58,716 nt of DNA from Nitrospirae bacterium GWC2_57_13 (GCA_001805055.1 MHDZ01000066.1:4904-63619), one strand, 5' to 3'. Shown: positions 1-8,972, numbered from the stretch's first letter. Notes: generated by a model from the sequence alone, not told the origin. Translations and numbers: made by a program.

Positions 1-406
1 GGAAGTTCTTGAGGGCCGGGAACTTGCCTTTGCTGTAATTGATATCCCCGTTATGGCATTTCTCGCAATGGGGCTTCTCGTGGCCGAATACGGTTTTGCC
101 GTCATGACACCCCGGGGCGCCGCAGAACCGCCCTGCCTTGTTCGCCGCCTCGGTGATCTCCGTCGTGTTCACCTTCAAGCTGAAGTCCAGCTCAAAGTGG
201 CAGACCCGGCAGGTGTGCTTCTGGCGGTGCACCCAGTGGGAGAAGGTGGCCGGCTTCACGTTGTTCTTCTCCGAGGTGCGGTTGATCAGGAAGTTCCCGA
301 ACTCCTTTGCCGGCGGGTGAACCGGCAGGTCCCAGAAGGCCCAGGCGGTTACGGCCCCGACCAGGAGGCCCAGCGAGACGATTATGGTCCAGATCTTCTT
401 CATCAT
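1..406 (-). CDS. Multiheme c-type cytochrome, C-terminus cut by window edge
   Basis: The visible part is the first 135 residues of a secreted cytochrome. Residues 5-24 form a hydrophobic signal segment. Heme-binding motifs seen are CRVCH (66-70), a CX4CH (95-101) and CEKCH (114-118), so at least three hemes are attached in the periplasm. The start codon overlaps the stop of the upstream six-heme cytochrome (TGATG), so the two are translationally coupled and probably partners in one electron-transfer chain. A second ATG follows directly and could also be the start. The acceptor or donor cannot be told from this fragment, and the true heme count is unknown because the gene runs off the left edge. 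Confidence 0.9.
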   Translation of the reverse strand, partial: MMKKIWTIIVSLGLLVGAVTAWAFWDLPVHPPAKEFGNFLINRTSEKNNVKPATFSHWVHRQKHTCRVCHFELDFSLKVNTTEITEAANKAGRFCGAPGCHDGKTVFGHEKPHCEKCHNGDINYSKGKFPALKNF

Positions 407-1212
407 CAATTCACCGGCTTGGCATGGCACCGCTGGCAATCAAGCAGCGGGAAGGCGACATTCACATGGCAGACGCCGCAGTACTTGCCCTGGAATATGT
501 CGGCCATTGAGTATTTCGTCTGTCCCCGCTTGATGCCCAGAAATATCTCGGGATGGCACAACTCGCAGCCGTTCCAGACCGTGTGCTTTTTGTGCGAGAA
601 AATGATGTCCGGCATTCCCTGGATCTGGGGGTTCAGCTCAAAGTCCTTCTGGATCTTGAGCGGGGGCCGCTTTATGGAAACGCCTTCCAGGTGATCAATC
701 GGTTTGACGATTCCGCTGTCCTCGGCCTTCTCCCAGTCGATGCCGTTGCCGAAGCGTTCTTTCGGGAATTTCTCGGTAAAGGCGGCGAAATCATATTCGG
801 GCTTCACATTGCGCCCCACCGAATGGCACCGCTGACAGCGGCCGAAGGATTCGCGGGAGAAGTTCTTTGAACAGGCCTCGAAGACCTTCTTGCCGCCGAT
901 GGACCGCTTGCCGTCGTGGCAGGTACCGCAGTAAAAACCCTTGATGTTGTCATCGGCCCTGATGCCCGTGGTGCCGGCCTTCATGCCGAAACCGATGTCC
1001 ACGTGGCAGACCCGGCAGGTAAACTTGGCCCGGTGCAGCCAATGGTCGAACTCCACGGCGGGTACTTTTGCGGCTTCCGAGAAATTGTTGATCGTTACCT
1101 TGCCGAACTCATGGGGCAGCGGCCGCTTTTTCTTCACCCCTGTCTGGGCAAAAGCCACAACAGCGACAAGCACCATCACAACCATAATGACGATAAAGAC
1201 GTTCCGCTTCAT
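406..1212 (-). CDS. Six-heme periplasmic c-type cytochrome
   Basis: A 268-residue protein with a signal peptide (about 1-22, ending near AFAQ) and six CXXCH motifs: CRVCH, CGTCH, CQRCH, CELCH, CGVCH, CQRCH. Two similar three-heme halves are visible, each with an FDHWLH or FSHKKH histidine-bearing segment before the first heme; such histidines usually act as distal heme ligands in the c7/c3-like families. It should carry electrons in the periplasm. It is the first gene of an operon with the next cytochrome, which starts on its stop codon. The start follows GGGAGGGGACT. A good promoter lies about 230 bases upstream, giving an unusually long leader. Confidence 0.9.
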   Translation of the reverse strand: MKRNVFIVIMVVMVLVAVVAFAQTGVKKKRPLPHEFGKVTINNFSEAAKVPAVEFDHWLHRAKFTCRVCHVDIGFGMKAGTTGIRADDNIKGFYCGTCHDGKRSIGGKKVFEACSKNFSRESFGRCQRCHSVGRNVKPEYDFAAFTEKFPKERFGNGIDWEKAEDSGIVKPIDHLEGVSIKRPPLKIQKDFELNPQIQGMPDIIFSHKKHTVWNGCELCHPEIFLGIKRGQTKYSMADIFQGKYCGVCHVNVAFPLLDCQRCHAKPVN

Positions 1213-1766
1213 AGTCCCCTCCCGATCCTTCAGCCGGATTTTTACTGCTAATGCGGAAGATCAGCCCCCTGACCGTATTGCGGCATTTACATCTTCTATT
1301 CCTTGAAAAACTGCGGACGATCACCGCGGCACGGTGATGAACAGTTGAGGCTTGACGCAGAGAGAGGCGGTCTCCTGCGCCCTTGCTGAGCTGAACGGAA
1401 TGTCTGCTGCTGATTATGAAACGAAATGTTGCTGTTTCATAGTATAGAATACCTGCCACTGGTTTGTCAACTCGACGAAGTGCCGTGGAGCCGCGTTGAG
1501 CTTAAAAGCTGACTCCTCCTGTGGTATAGAGTGAGCTTGGGGTGAAAACCCCCGTATAATAACCATGCAATAAAATGAGTGTTTTACTTTTTGTACATCC
1601 CGGGTCATACATGCCTATCATGTTCTCGCGAGAGGAGCAAACAGAAGGGGAAGCGTTGCCGTACAGTGATTTTATGCTCGGGATGTGATGATTCCACCGG
1701 TAAAAGAGATCAAGTGCGGCATGACGGCGGCAATGGATCGAAGGAGAATTCGTGGCAGGAGAAACA
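1213..1766. other. 554-bp intergenic region with long cytochrome leader
   Basis: No convincing gene is present. The left 220 bases are the predicted leader of the minus-strand cytochrome operon. I looked for the core of a cyclic-di-GMP or cyclic-AMP-GMP (GEMM) riboswitch, which precedes many Geobacter cytochromes, and did not find the conserved GCAAAGCC and GGTAGCCGGG blocks. The right part (1480-1766) shows nothing I can name. Confidence 0.5.
1441..1470 (-). promoter_or_regulatory. Sigma-70 promoter of the cytochrome operon
   Basis: On the minus strand TTGACA (1470-1465) is followed after 18 bases by TATACT (1446-1441). It lies upstream of the six-heme cytochrome and predicts a leader of roughly 220 bases. 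The promoter is seen in the sequence; its activity is inferred. Confidence 0.6.
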
Positions 1767-2132
1767 TTATCCCTGGTCCTCGCCAGTGCACTTTCTGATA
1801 GCGACGAGCAGTTCCAGGACGGTAAACGGCTTGTTGAGGTATGCGTCGGCTCCGGCTTCGATAAAATCCTTTTTTTTGTGGCCGGCACTGATGCCGATTA
1901 TGAACGACCCGGGACAGCGGAAGCGCATGCGCCTTGTCATTTCCACGCCCTTCATCCCCGGCATGACGTGATCGGTGATCACAATATCAAAACAGCCCTG
2001 GCGCGTCAGACTCAGGGCGGAGGCCGCATCCCCGCAGCGGGTAACGCTGTATCCTTCCGCTTCCAGCACATCGCCGAGCGTACCGCTGACGACCATGCTG
2101 TCGTCGACGATCAGGATCTTCTTTTGCTCCAT
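1767..2132 (-). CDS. Single-domain response regulator (receiver only)
   Basis: A 121-residue CheY-like receiver domain without an output domain. The acidic pair D10-D11, phosphoacceptor D54 (in ITDHVMPG), S82 and K101 (in LNKPF) match the receiver active site. It should be phosphorylated by a histidine kinase and act through protein contacts. No kinase lies beside it; the nearest in the window is the hybrid kinase at 48.6-51.2 kb. It is monocistronic and diverges from the XRE regulator gene that starts at 2277. Confidence 0.9.
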   Translation of the reverse strand: MEQKKILIVDDSMVVSGTLGDVLEAEGYSVTRCGDAASALSLTRQGCFDIVITDHVMPGMKGVEMTRRMRFRCPGSFIIGISAGHKKKDFIEAGADAYLNKPFTVLELLVAIRKCTGEDQG

Positions 2133-2276
2133 ATGGCCCTATCCCCGTGATGAGTTGGTCCGGTATAGATGGTGTACAACCACGGCGAAATGATACAACC
2201 ATTGGTAGCATTTGTCAAGCAGAAAAACAATCGCTGATTGATAGACTTTTTGCCGGAACTTTCCTAAAGTAGGGGC

Positions 2277-2627
2277 ATGAAAAAAGACAGGACCACCGGA
2301 CAGATCATCAAGGACAGGAGAACGGCTTTGGGGCTCACCCAGATTCAACTTGCCGAAAAGATCGGTCTTTCCTACCAGCAGGTGCAGAAATATGAAAAGG
2401 GCATCGACCGGGTCAGTGTGGAACGGCTGAAGCAGATGGCCAGGGCCCTTGATACGCCCGTATCGGCCTTTTTCCCCTCCGACAACGGCATGGTGGCGGA
2501 AGAGCCCGCAGCCTATGGCAGACTGAACGCTGATGAAGAAGAACTGCTTCGCCTCTTCCGGGGCATCAAGGACAAGAAACAGCGGAGCGCCGTCATGGCG
2601 CTGCTGACGTCGCTGTCGCGGAAGTGA
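2277..2627 (+). CDS. XRE-family helix-turn-helix transcriptional regulator
   Basis: A 116-residue DNA-binding protein. Residues about 7-62 form a Cro/CI-type helix-turn-helix, with the recognition region around GLSYQQVQKYEKG. The C-terminal half is acidic and probably mediates dimer contacts. The start follows an AGTAGGGG ribosome-binding site by 2-3 bases. It stands alone, divergent from the receiver gene and convergent with the aminotransferase gene, so its targets cannot be read from context. Similar short XRE proteins with a LNADEEELLRLFR-type tail are common in Alphaproteobacteria and Nitrospirota. Confidence 0.88.
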   Translation: MKKDRTTGQIIKDRRTALGLTQIQLAEKIGLSYQQVQKYEKGIDRVSVERLKQMARALDTPVSAFFPSDNGMVAEEPAAYGRLNADEEELLRLFRGIKDKKQRSAVMALLTSLSRK

Positions 2628-2806
2628 CGTGCGTGACCGGCGCACCTTAGGTGGAACATGACCCACGAAGGCGCGAAGACTCCAGGAAATTCTTAAGAAG
2701 CTTTGGGATTTGAGTAACTGGTTGAATTTGCTGAAGTTGAAAAGCAACTACGAACTTCTGTCTCTGCGCGAATTTTTTTTCACTGAGGACAGCTATCCAC
2801 CATAGT

Positions 2807-3958
2807 TCACAAAATCCCATCAAAGGCCGCATAGAAGCGCTGAATATCCTCTTTGGTATTATAAAAATGAGGCGACACCCGCAGCGCTCCGCCACGCACG
2901 TTCACCATGATCCCCTGCGCCCGCAAACCGTCCCGGACCTTTAAAGGGTCGAACTCCCCGGTGAAGGAAACAATTCCGCCCCGCGATGCGCGGTCCCTGG
3001 GCGAGCGCAGTTCAAGACCCCGTTGTTCCGCCTCGCTGATGATCAGCTCCCCCAGGTCGAGCACCTGCTGCTCGATGCGTTCCATCCCCGCCTCGCCCAG
3101 AAGTTCAAGTGCTGCTCCCAGGCCGACGATCCCCATGACATTCAGCGACCCTTCCTCGAAACGCAGCGCATCGGTCCTGAGGTGAAGGTCGACATGATCG
3201 AAGTCGAGAGCGTTCTCAACGCTCTTCCAGCCCAGAAGCGGCGGATCGATCCGTTCGGCCAGTTCCTTCCGGCAGAAGAAGAGCCCGATCCCTTCGGGCG
3301 CCAGAAGCCACTTGTGTCCGTCGGCGGAGAGGAAATCGACCTGACATTTCTTTACGTCCAGAGGGAGCACACCCAGGCTCTGGATGGCGTCAACGCAGAA
3401 CAGCACGTTGCGGCCCCTGCAGAGAGCGCCAAGCCGCTCAAGGTCGATCCGGAAACCGTTCCGAAACTGCACGGAGCTGACGGTGAGAAGCCTCGTCCGG
3501 GCATCGATCAGTTTTTTGATGTCATCGAAAAGGAATAACCCCTTGCGGGAGGGCACGACCCTCGCTTCGACACCCCGTGCCTTGAGATGCAGCCAGGGAT
3601 ATATATTGGAAGGGAATTCGCTCTCAAAGATCAGGACATTGTCGCCGGCTTTCCAATCAAGGCCCGAGGCAACGAGGGAAAGTCCATGGGACGTGCTCTT
3701 CACAAAGGCGATCTCGTCACGATCAGCGTTGATAAGCCGGGCGCAGGCCTTTCGGACCTCGTTCACGCGCGACATCCAGAAAGGATACGGGAATGCTCCG
3801 CTCCGGGTGCATTCGTCCAGAAACCCCTCCACGGCCTTCTTCACCCTGAGCGAGATTGGTGCGATGCCGGCGTGGTCCAGATAGATATGCGTCTTCGTGA
3901 CCGGAAATTCGGTCCGGAAGGATGAGAGCGGAGGTCTGTCGCTGTCTGCAGTCTTCAT
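2807..3958 (-). CDS. Class V aminotransferase (cysteine desulfurase-like fold)
   Basis: A 383-residue PLP enzyme of fold type I. The PLP lysine is K216 in the SADGHKW segment, and the aspartate and glutamine of CVDAIQSLG upstream match the cofactor pocket. The start YLDHAGIAPIS is typical of the isopenicillin-N epimerase/selenocysteine-lyase-like branch. I see no catalytic-loop cysteine like that of true IscS/NifS, so a desulfurase role is unsure. Its ATG overlaps the stop of the propionyl-CoA synthetase by four bases, so both are co-translated. Substrate unknown. Confidence 0.85.
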   Translation of the reverse strand: MKTADSDRPPLSSFRTEFPVTKTHIYLDHAGIAPISLRVKKAVEGFLDECTRSGAFPYPFWMSRVNEVRKACARLINADRDEIAFVKSTSHGLSLVASGLDWKAGDNVLIFESEFPSNIYPWLHLKARGVEARVVPSRKGLFLFDDIKKLIDARTRLLTVSSVQFRNGFRIDLERLGALCRGRNVLFCVDAIQSLGVLPLDVKKCQVDFLSADGHKWLLAPEGIGLFFCRKELAERIDPPLLGWKSVENALDFDHVDLHLRTDALRFEEGSLNVMGIVGLGAALELLGEAGMERIEQQVLDLGELIISEAEQRGLELRSPRDRASRGGIVSFTGEFDPLKVRDGLRAQGIMVNVRGGALRVSPHFYNTKEDIQRFYAAFDGIL

Positions 3959-5865
3959 GAGCGTGATGAACTGTCCTTGCCGTAGCCCATGCCCTTCATT
4001 GCCGTCTCGATCTCGCCGAGGATGGCAGGATCGTCGATGGTGGCCGGCACTGTGTACGTCTCGCCATCGGCGATCTTGCGCATGGTGCCGCGCAGGATCT
4101 TTCCCGAGCGCGTCTTGGGCAGCCGGTTGACCACAGCCACCTGCTTGAAGCAGGCGATAGGGCCGACCTGCTCGCGCACCATCTTAACCAGTTCCTTCCT
4201 GATCTCCTCCTGGTTGCCGTTTGCGCCCGCCTTCAGGACCACGAGGCCCACAGGCAGCTGGCCCTTCAGCGCGTCACGGGCGCCGATCACGGCGCACTCG
4301 GCCACTGCCGTGTGCTTAGAGACGACCTCCTCCATCGAACCTGTCGACAGGCGGTGTCCTGCCACATTGATCACGTCGTCGATGCGGCCCATGATGAAGA
4401 AATACCCGTCGCGGTCCTTATGGCCGCCGTCGCTGGTGTAATAATATCCCGGGAAGGGAGCAAGGTAGGACTTGACGAACCAGTCATCGTTCTTCCAGAG
4501 CGTGGGCAGTGTGCCGGGAGGGAACGGCAGCTTCACTGCCACGATACCCTCCTGGTCCGGACCGAGCTCTTTGCCGTTGCTGTCCAGGATGCGCACGTCA
4601 AAGCCGGGCACGGGCATGGTGGATGAACCGGGCTTGACCGGGAACTCCTCGATCCCCATGGGATTTGCGGTGATGGGCCAGCCCGTCTCGGTCTGCCACC
4701 AGTGATCGATCACGGGCCGCTTCAGTAGGTCGCTCGCCCAGTGGTACGTATCCGGGTCGAGCCGCTCACCTGCCAGGAAGAGGTACTTGAATCCTGCCAG
4801 GTCGTATTTCTTCAGATATTCACCCTTGGGGTCTTCCTTCTTGATGGCCCGGAAGGCCGTTGGCGCCGTAAAGAGCACCTTCACACCATGCTGGGAGATG
4901 ACGCGCCAGAAGGCGCCCGGGTCGGGCGTGCCTACCGATTTGCCTTCATAGAGCACCGTGGTGCAGCCCGCGAGCAGCGGCCCGTAGACGATGTAGGAAT
5001 GGCCCACCACCCACCCCACGTCCGAGGCCGACCAGAACACGTCGCCGGGCCTTACATTATATATATGCTCCATACTCCATTGGAGCGCCACGGCGTGGCC
5101 TCCATTGTCCCGTACCACACCCTTGGGAAGCCCCGTGGTGCCCGAAGTATAAAGGATATAGAGCGGATCCGTTGCTTTTACCGGCACGCAGTCTACCGGC
5201 TCGGACTTTGCCACGAGTTCCGCCCAATCATGGTCCCTGCCGGCGATGAGCTGGGCCAAGACCTGGGGCCGCTGGAAAACGATGCAGTTCTCGGGTTTAT
5301 GCGACGCAAGCTCGATGGCCTTGTCGAGCATGGGCTTGTACTCGATCAGCCGGGAAACTTCGATGGCGCCCGAGGCCGAGACGATCACCTTCGGCTTTGC
5401 ATCGTCGATCCGGACCGCCAGCTCGTTCGGCGCAAAGCCGCCGAAGACCACGGAGTGGACCGCGCCGAGACGGGCGCAGGCCAGCATGGCCGTGACAGCC
5501 TCGGGGATCATGGGCATATAGATAACAACAGTATCGCCCTTTGATACACCCAGTCCCCTGAGCGCGCCGGCAAATCTGGCCGTCGCGTCCCGCAGCTCGC
5601 GATAGGTGAACTTCTGCACCTGCTTTGTCACGGGGCTGTCGTAGATCAGGGCAATCTGGTCCGCGCGGCCCGATTCCACGTGCCGGTCCAGGGCATTGTA
5701 GCAGGTGTTCAGCTCACCGCCCGCAAACCAGCGATAGAAGGGCTGGTTCGAGTCGTCAAGGACCTTGTCCCATTTTTTGTGCCACGAGATCGCCTCAGCA
5801 GCCTTGCCCCAGAAGCCCTGGGGGTCGCTGATGCTCTTCTGGAAAATATCGTTATACCTGCCCAT
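3955..5865 (-). CDS. prpE: Propionyl-CoA/acetyl-CoA synthetase, PrpE-like
   Basis: A 636-residue acyl-CoA synthetase of the ANL family: it activates a short acid (acetate or propionate) with ATP and joins it to CoA in the cytoplasm. The AMP-binding P-loop YTSGTTGLPKG (239-249), the WWQTETGWP motif and the C-terminal SGKILRGTMRKI with the adenylation lysine K589 are all present. The GTTGLPKGVVRDNGGH form of the loop and the overall length favour the PrpE/ACSS3 branch over classical acetyl-CoA synthetase, whose loop reads GSTGKPKG. K589 is the usual site of regulatory acetylation. First gene of a two-gene operon. Confidence 0.88.
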   Translation of the reverse strand: MGRYNDIFQKSISDPQGFWGKAAEAISWHKKWDKVLDDSNQPFYRWFAGGELNTCYNALDRHVESGRADQIALIYDSPVTKQVQKFTYRELRDATARFAGALRGLGVSKGDTVVIYMPMIPEAVTAMLACARLGAVHSVVFGGFAPNELAVRIDDAKPKVIVSASGAIEVSRLIEYKPMLDKAIELASHKPENCIVFQRPQVLAQLIAGRDHDWAELVAKSEPVDCVPVKATDPLYILYTSGTTGLPKGVVRDNGGHAVALQWSMEHIYNVRPGDVFWSASDVGWVVGHSYIVYGPLLAGCTTVLYEGKSVGTPDPGAFWRVISQHGVKVLFTAPTAFRAIKKEDPKGEYLKKYDLAGFKYLFLAGERLDPDTYHWASDLLKRPVIDHWWQTETGWPITANPMGIEEFPVKPGSSTMPVPGFDVRILDSNGKELGPDQEGIVAVKLPFPPGTLPTLWKNDDWFVKSYLAPFPGYYYTSDGGHKDRDGYFFIMGRIDDVINVAGHRLSTGSMEEVVSKHTAVAECAVIGARDALKGQLPVGLVVLKAGANGNQEEIRKELVKMVREQVGPIACFKQVAVVNRLPKTRSGKILRGTMRKIADGETYTVPATIDDPAILGEIETAMKGMGYGKDSSSRS

Positions 5866-6262
5866 GTGTGCTGCCTCCCGCGCCTGTTCCGGCCCCTGAC
5901 GGGCCGTAAAGAAGTGCCGTCATTGTACAAAAGTCCCTGCGTCCCTGGCAAGGGGGAAAAGCGGCAATTTCTCTGACCGGGATGACCATGCTGCCTGCTG
6001 ACTGCACCCACAATCATTCCAAAAGTGATTCGTTCGCAAACAGCAACAGAATTATGAGTTTTCTCCATCCAGCCCCTCTCCCTCCGGGAGAGGGGCCGGG
6101 TGAGGGTGCTCAAACAGCCCGAAATGTTTAACCCTCGGACTCGGTCACCTGGCTAAATTTTCGTATGGGATTGCTGAGAGGCTGTGCAAAAAACCGATGC
6201 CCTCCCAATCAAAACTGAGCGACATAGGGGGATAAAACCACTCGCACCAACCCGGAAGATCC
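5866..6262. other. 397-bp intergenic region with GC-rich hairpin
   Basis: No gene seen. A hairpin of the form CCCTCTCC-CTCCGG-GAGAGGG lies at about 6074-6095, followed by a GGGTGAGGGTG tail; this is a dispersed repeat type seen in many bacterial genomes. The region separates two minus-strand genes and must hold the promoter of the synthetase operon (right of 5866) and the 3' end of the reductase transcript. Confidence 0.5.
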
Positions 6263-7927
6263 TTATTTCTTTACTTCCACTGTAGTCTCTTCCTTCTTCT
6301 CCCCGTCAGGGCTCGACAGGTCCTCGAAGGCCGTCATGGCCGCGATCGTCCCCTGGCCCACGGCCACGGAGATCTGCTTCACGCCGCCGCTCAGGTCACC
6401 GGCTGCGTAGACCAGCGGAACAGAGGTGCGCATGGTCATGGGGTCGGCCTTGATGTATCCAATGTCGGTCAGCTCGAGCCCCAGCATCTTCGCGATCTCG
6501 TTGTTCGGGATGTATCCGATGGCGATGAACACGCCGTCCACCTGCTCTTCGCGCGTCTTCTTCTCCTTCGTGTTCTCGATGCTCACGGACTTGACGATCT
6601 TCTCGCCCCGGATCTCGCGCACCTCGCTGTTCCACATCACCGGAATGCCGGCCTTCTTCATGCTCTCCTGCAGATGCGCCTGCGCCCGAAGCTTATCACG
6701 CCGGTGCACGATCGTGGCCTTTACGCCGATATTGTGAAGATAGAGCGCATCGGTGACTGCCGTGTTCCCGCCGCCAACGACGATGACCTTCTTGCCGTCC
6801 TTGAAAAAATAGCCGTCGCAGGTGGAGCAGTAGCTCACGCCGCGGCCGTAGAACTTTCGCTCGCCCGGCACCGTCAGCGGCCGGTTGTCCGCGCCCGTAG
6901 CGATGATGACGGCTTTGGTGAGATAGATCGCCCGGTTCGTGGTGATCCGGAAGCGCTCCTTCTCCTTCACCGCTTCCTTCACCACCTCGCCCACGTGGAT
7001 CTCCGTGTACTGCACCGCCTGCTGCACGATGAGGTCAACCAGGCTCTTTCCACCGATGCGCATGAAGCCCGGATAGTTCTCCACCACCGGCGTGATGGTG
7101 ATCTGGCCGCCCAGAGCGCGCTTCTCGATGACGATGGTCTTCAATCCGGCGCGCACGGCATAGATCCCGGCGGTAAGACCCGCGGGGCCGCCGCCGATGA
7201 TCACCAGGTCCTTTTCCACCGGCTCGCCGGGCGTCACCTCTTCTGACACCTGTTCGGGTTCCTTGAGGGTGACCAGTGTCTCGACGAAAACCTCCTCGGT
7301 CTGGAGCCCGGCGCCCGTAAAGGTCCCGTTAATAAAGGTCTGCGGCACGGCAAGGGAACCCAGCTCCTCGGCCAGGTCCTGGTTCTCATAGATCTCCACG
7401 ATCTCGGCTGACACGAACTCGGGCTTCGCTATGGCAGCGGCCATGGCGTTCAGCGCCTGCTGGGGACAATAGGGACAGGTGGGGCTCACAAAGACCTGGA
7501 TCAGCCGCTCTTCTTTTAGCACGCGGATCCGTTCGGTCATGGCGGGCGTAAAGATGGTCTTGCCTGACGAGGCCATCATGAGCCCTACAAGGAACGAACG
7601 TGCCTCTTCGCCAAGGGGCGCGCCGGTGCAGCGGATGCGGTACTTGTCCGGCGCTATCAGCAGCGTAGGCGACCGCTCAACGCCGCGCTTCTTCGCCTGC
7701 TCATCGCCCACGGTGTGAAAGGACACCTTCACCTTGTCGCTCAGCTCCGCGAAGACCTTCGCGATCTGCACGGCAGCCTCGTTGAACTGGTCGTTCACAC
7801 CCTGCTTCGTGAAGACCTCAACAGCCACGGGGTCCTTCAGCTCCTTAGAGAAGGTCTCCTGGATGACCTTCTTTACATCGTCGGAGATCAGCTCATGCGT
7901 GTGCGTTTTATCCTTGTGCTCTTCCAT
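6263..7927 (-). CDS. AhpF-like fusion: glutaredoxin-type tandem domain plus thioredoxin reductase
   Basis: A 554-residue flavoprotein. Residues about 15-225 are two thioredoxin folds; the first lacks the cysteine pair, the second has CPYC (151-154). Residues 240-540 are a thioredoxin-reductase module with FAD motif GGGPAG (245-250), redox pair CSTCDG (C367, C370), NADPH motif GGGNTA (385-390) and a YAAGDLSG motif near the end. The order matches AhpF, the reductase of peroxiredoxin AhpC, but AhpF has CHNC in its second fold and CPYC is more glutaredoxin-like. It may reduce a peroxiredoxin or another dithiol partner. No ahpC is adjacent. It lies 43 bases after the isochorismatase-like gene on the same strand. 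Confidence 0.88.
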   Translation of the reverse strand: MEEHKDKTHTHELISDDVKKVIQETFSKELKDPVAVEVFTKQGVNDQFNEAAVQIAKVFAELSDKVKVSFHTVGDEQAKKRGVERSPTLLIAPDKYRIRCTGAPLGEEARSFLVGLMMASSGKTIFTPAMTERIRVLKEERLIQVFVSPTCPYCPQQALNAMAAAIAKPEFVSAEIVEIYENQDLAEELGSLAVPQTFINGTFTGAGLQTEEVFVETLVTLKEPEQVSEEVTPGEPVEKDLVIIGGGPAGLTAGIYAVRAGLKTIVIEKRALGGQITITPVVENYPGFMRIGGKSLVDLIVQQAVQYTEIHVGEVVKEAVKEKERFRITTNRAIYLTKAVIIATGADNRPLTVPGERKFYGRGVSYCSTCDGYFFKDGKKVIVVGGGNTAVTDALYLHNIGVKATIVHRRDKLRAQAHLQESMKKAGIPVMWNSEVREIRGEKIVKSVSIENTKEKKTREEQVDGVFIAIGYIPNNEIAKMLGLELTDIGYIKADPMTMRTSVPLVYAAGDLSGGVKQISVAVGQGTIAAMTAFEDLSSPDGEKKEETTVEVKK

Positions 7928-7970
7928 GGTGGATTACCTCGATGAGGGCAGATCCATATAGCAAATGTGC

Positions 7971-8534
7971 TTACTTTATTCTCTTCGATATCGCCTTGAA
8001 CTCCTCGGTCCCGGCCACGCCCAGAAGCTGGAACAGCACCGTCTCTGTCCCGGTGACAACTGCGCCGGCGCTGCGCATGAGATCCAGACTCGTGCGCCAG
8101 TTCGCCTTGGTCCGGGAGCAGACCGCGTCGCTCACCACGTGGGGAACAAAATCGGCCTTCAGCAGACCGAGGGTCGTCTGAAGCACGCAGATATGCGTCT
8201 CCATGCCGGTGACAATGATCTTCTTGCGGTCCAGGGCGCGGACCTCTTTCATGAACGCCGGCTCGCCGCAGCAGTTGAAGGCGATCTTCTCGACGGGCTT
8301 CACCGCGGCCGTTGCCTCCCGAAGCTCCGGGACCGTGGGGCCCAGGCCCTTGGGATACTGCTCCGTAACCATGACGGGGATATTCAACATTTTCGCCAGC
8401 TCGATCAGATGCCGGCAGTTCTTCACCACCTGGTCCTTCACCTCGGTTTTCATGACCGCGGCCAGCCGCTCCTGGATGTCAATGATCAGAATGAGCGTGT
8501 CTTCCTTGTCGAGAATAAAACGGTTAATGGGCAT
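7971..8534 (-). CDS. Isochorismatase-family cysteine hydrolase
   Basis: A 187-residue cytoplasmic hydrolase of the YcaC/nicotinamidase superfamily. The catalytic triad is visible as D19 (IIDIQ), K83 and C116 (METHICV), preceded by the usual cis-peptide region VTGMETH. The substrate (an amide or carbamoyl compound) cannot be read from sequence; YcaC-like proteins are often of unknown substrate. It precedes the AhpF-like reductase by 43 bases, so the two probably share a transcript. Start ATG follows AAAGGA. Confidence 0.85.
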   Translation of the reverse strand: MPINRFILDKEDTLILIIDIQERLAAVMKTEVKDQVVKNCRHLIELAKMLNIPVMVTEQYPKGLGPTVPELREATAAVKPVEKIAFNCCGEPAFMKEVRALDRKKIIVTGMETHICVLQTTLGLLKADFVPHVVSDAVCSRTKANWRTSLDLMRSAGAVVTGTETVLFQLLGVAGTEEFKAISKRIK

Positions 8535-8957
8535 ACGTCATCCTTTCCTGGTATTACGTCTAAAAAATAGTAGCGAGGCCCTGCCTCAGTCTGATGAAAG
8601 CAAAACCTTTGAACCGCCAAGGCGCAATGGACGCGAAGTTTTTTTGGAGCGAGCCGACCGCGTCGGCGTTCACCCCGTTAGAGATGCTGCATGACGGCTT
8701 CCAATGTGCCGTCGGCAGCATTACCCATGATGGTGATCTCTAACGGGGTTCACTGCGGCAACGCGCCGCGCCCCGTTTCCAAATGGTAGAGGACGCGGGC
8801 CCCGCTCCCCCGGCCCGCTTCCTATTTTTGTTTGATCCGGGGCGGGCGTGTCATACATCTTATTGATGCGGGACGGAGACGGGGGTTGCCTTGGTCCATA
8901 TTTTTCTTCGCGCCTTAGCGCCTTCGTGGCGATTATCGGTTTAGACTTTATAAACAA
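8535..8957. other. Intergenic region with repeats between hydrolase and selenoprotein genes
   Basis: No supported gene. It holds a long imperfect stem-loop (8672-8749, listed separately) and pieces of a dispersed repeat resembling CGCCTTGGCGGTTC at about 8607-8645 and 8888-8935. An open frame on the minus strand (8721-8957) is Pro/Arg-rich and looks spurious. Confidence 0.5.
8672..8749. repeat. Long imperfect inverted repeat (stem-loop)
   Basis: Outer arms ACCCCGTTAGAGAT (8672-8685) and ATCTCTAACGGGGT (8736-8749) are perfect 14-bp inverted repeats. Inner arms GCTGC-AT-GACGGC (8686-8698) and GCCGTC-G-GCAGC (8708-8719) also pair, leaving a 16-base one-sided bulge. The structure could be a REP/MITE-like element or a structured RNA; hairpins with an ACCCCGTTAGAGA arm recur in unrelated genomes, which favours a mobile repeat. 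Confidence 0.6.
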
Positions 8958-8972
8958 CCGGCGGACCGCCGG
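8958..8972 (-). promoter_or_regulatory. Candidate bSECIS hairpin for the second UGA of the small selenoprotein
   Basis: On the minus strand a 6-bp stem CCGGCG/CGCCGG closes a GTC loop, and the loop starts 17 bases after the UGA at 8986-8984. That distance and a G at the first loop position fit the usual bacterial SECIS rules. It lies just past the UAG stop (8977-8975) and could alternatively act in termination. Confidence 0.55.

Noticed and set aside
1213-1434. GEMM-type riboswitch in the cytochrome leader
   Set aside because: A TGCGTCAAGCC segment looks slightly similar, but the conserved GCAAACC, GACGCAAAGCC and GGTAGCCGGG blocks are absent.
8721-8957. Minus-strand 78-residue open frame
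   Set aside because: Pro/Gly/Arg-rich, overlaps the stem-loop and repeats, and has no ribosome-binding site.
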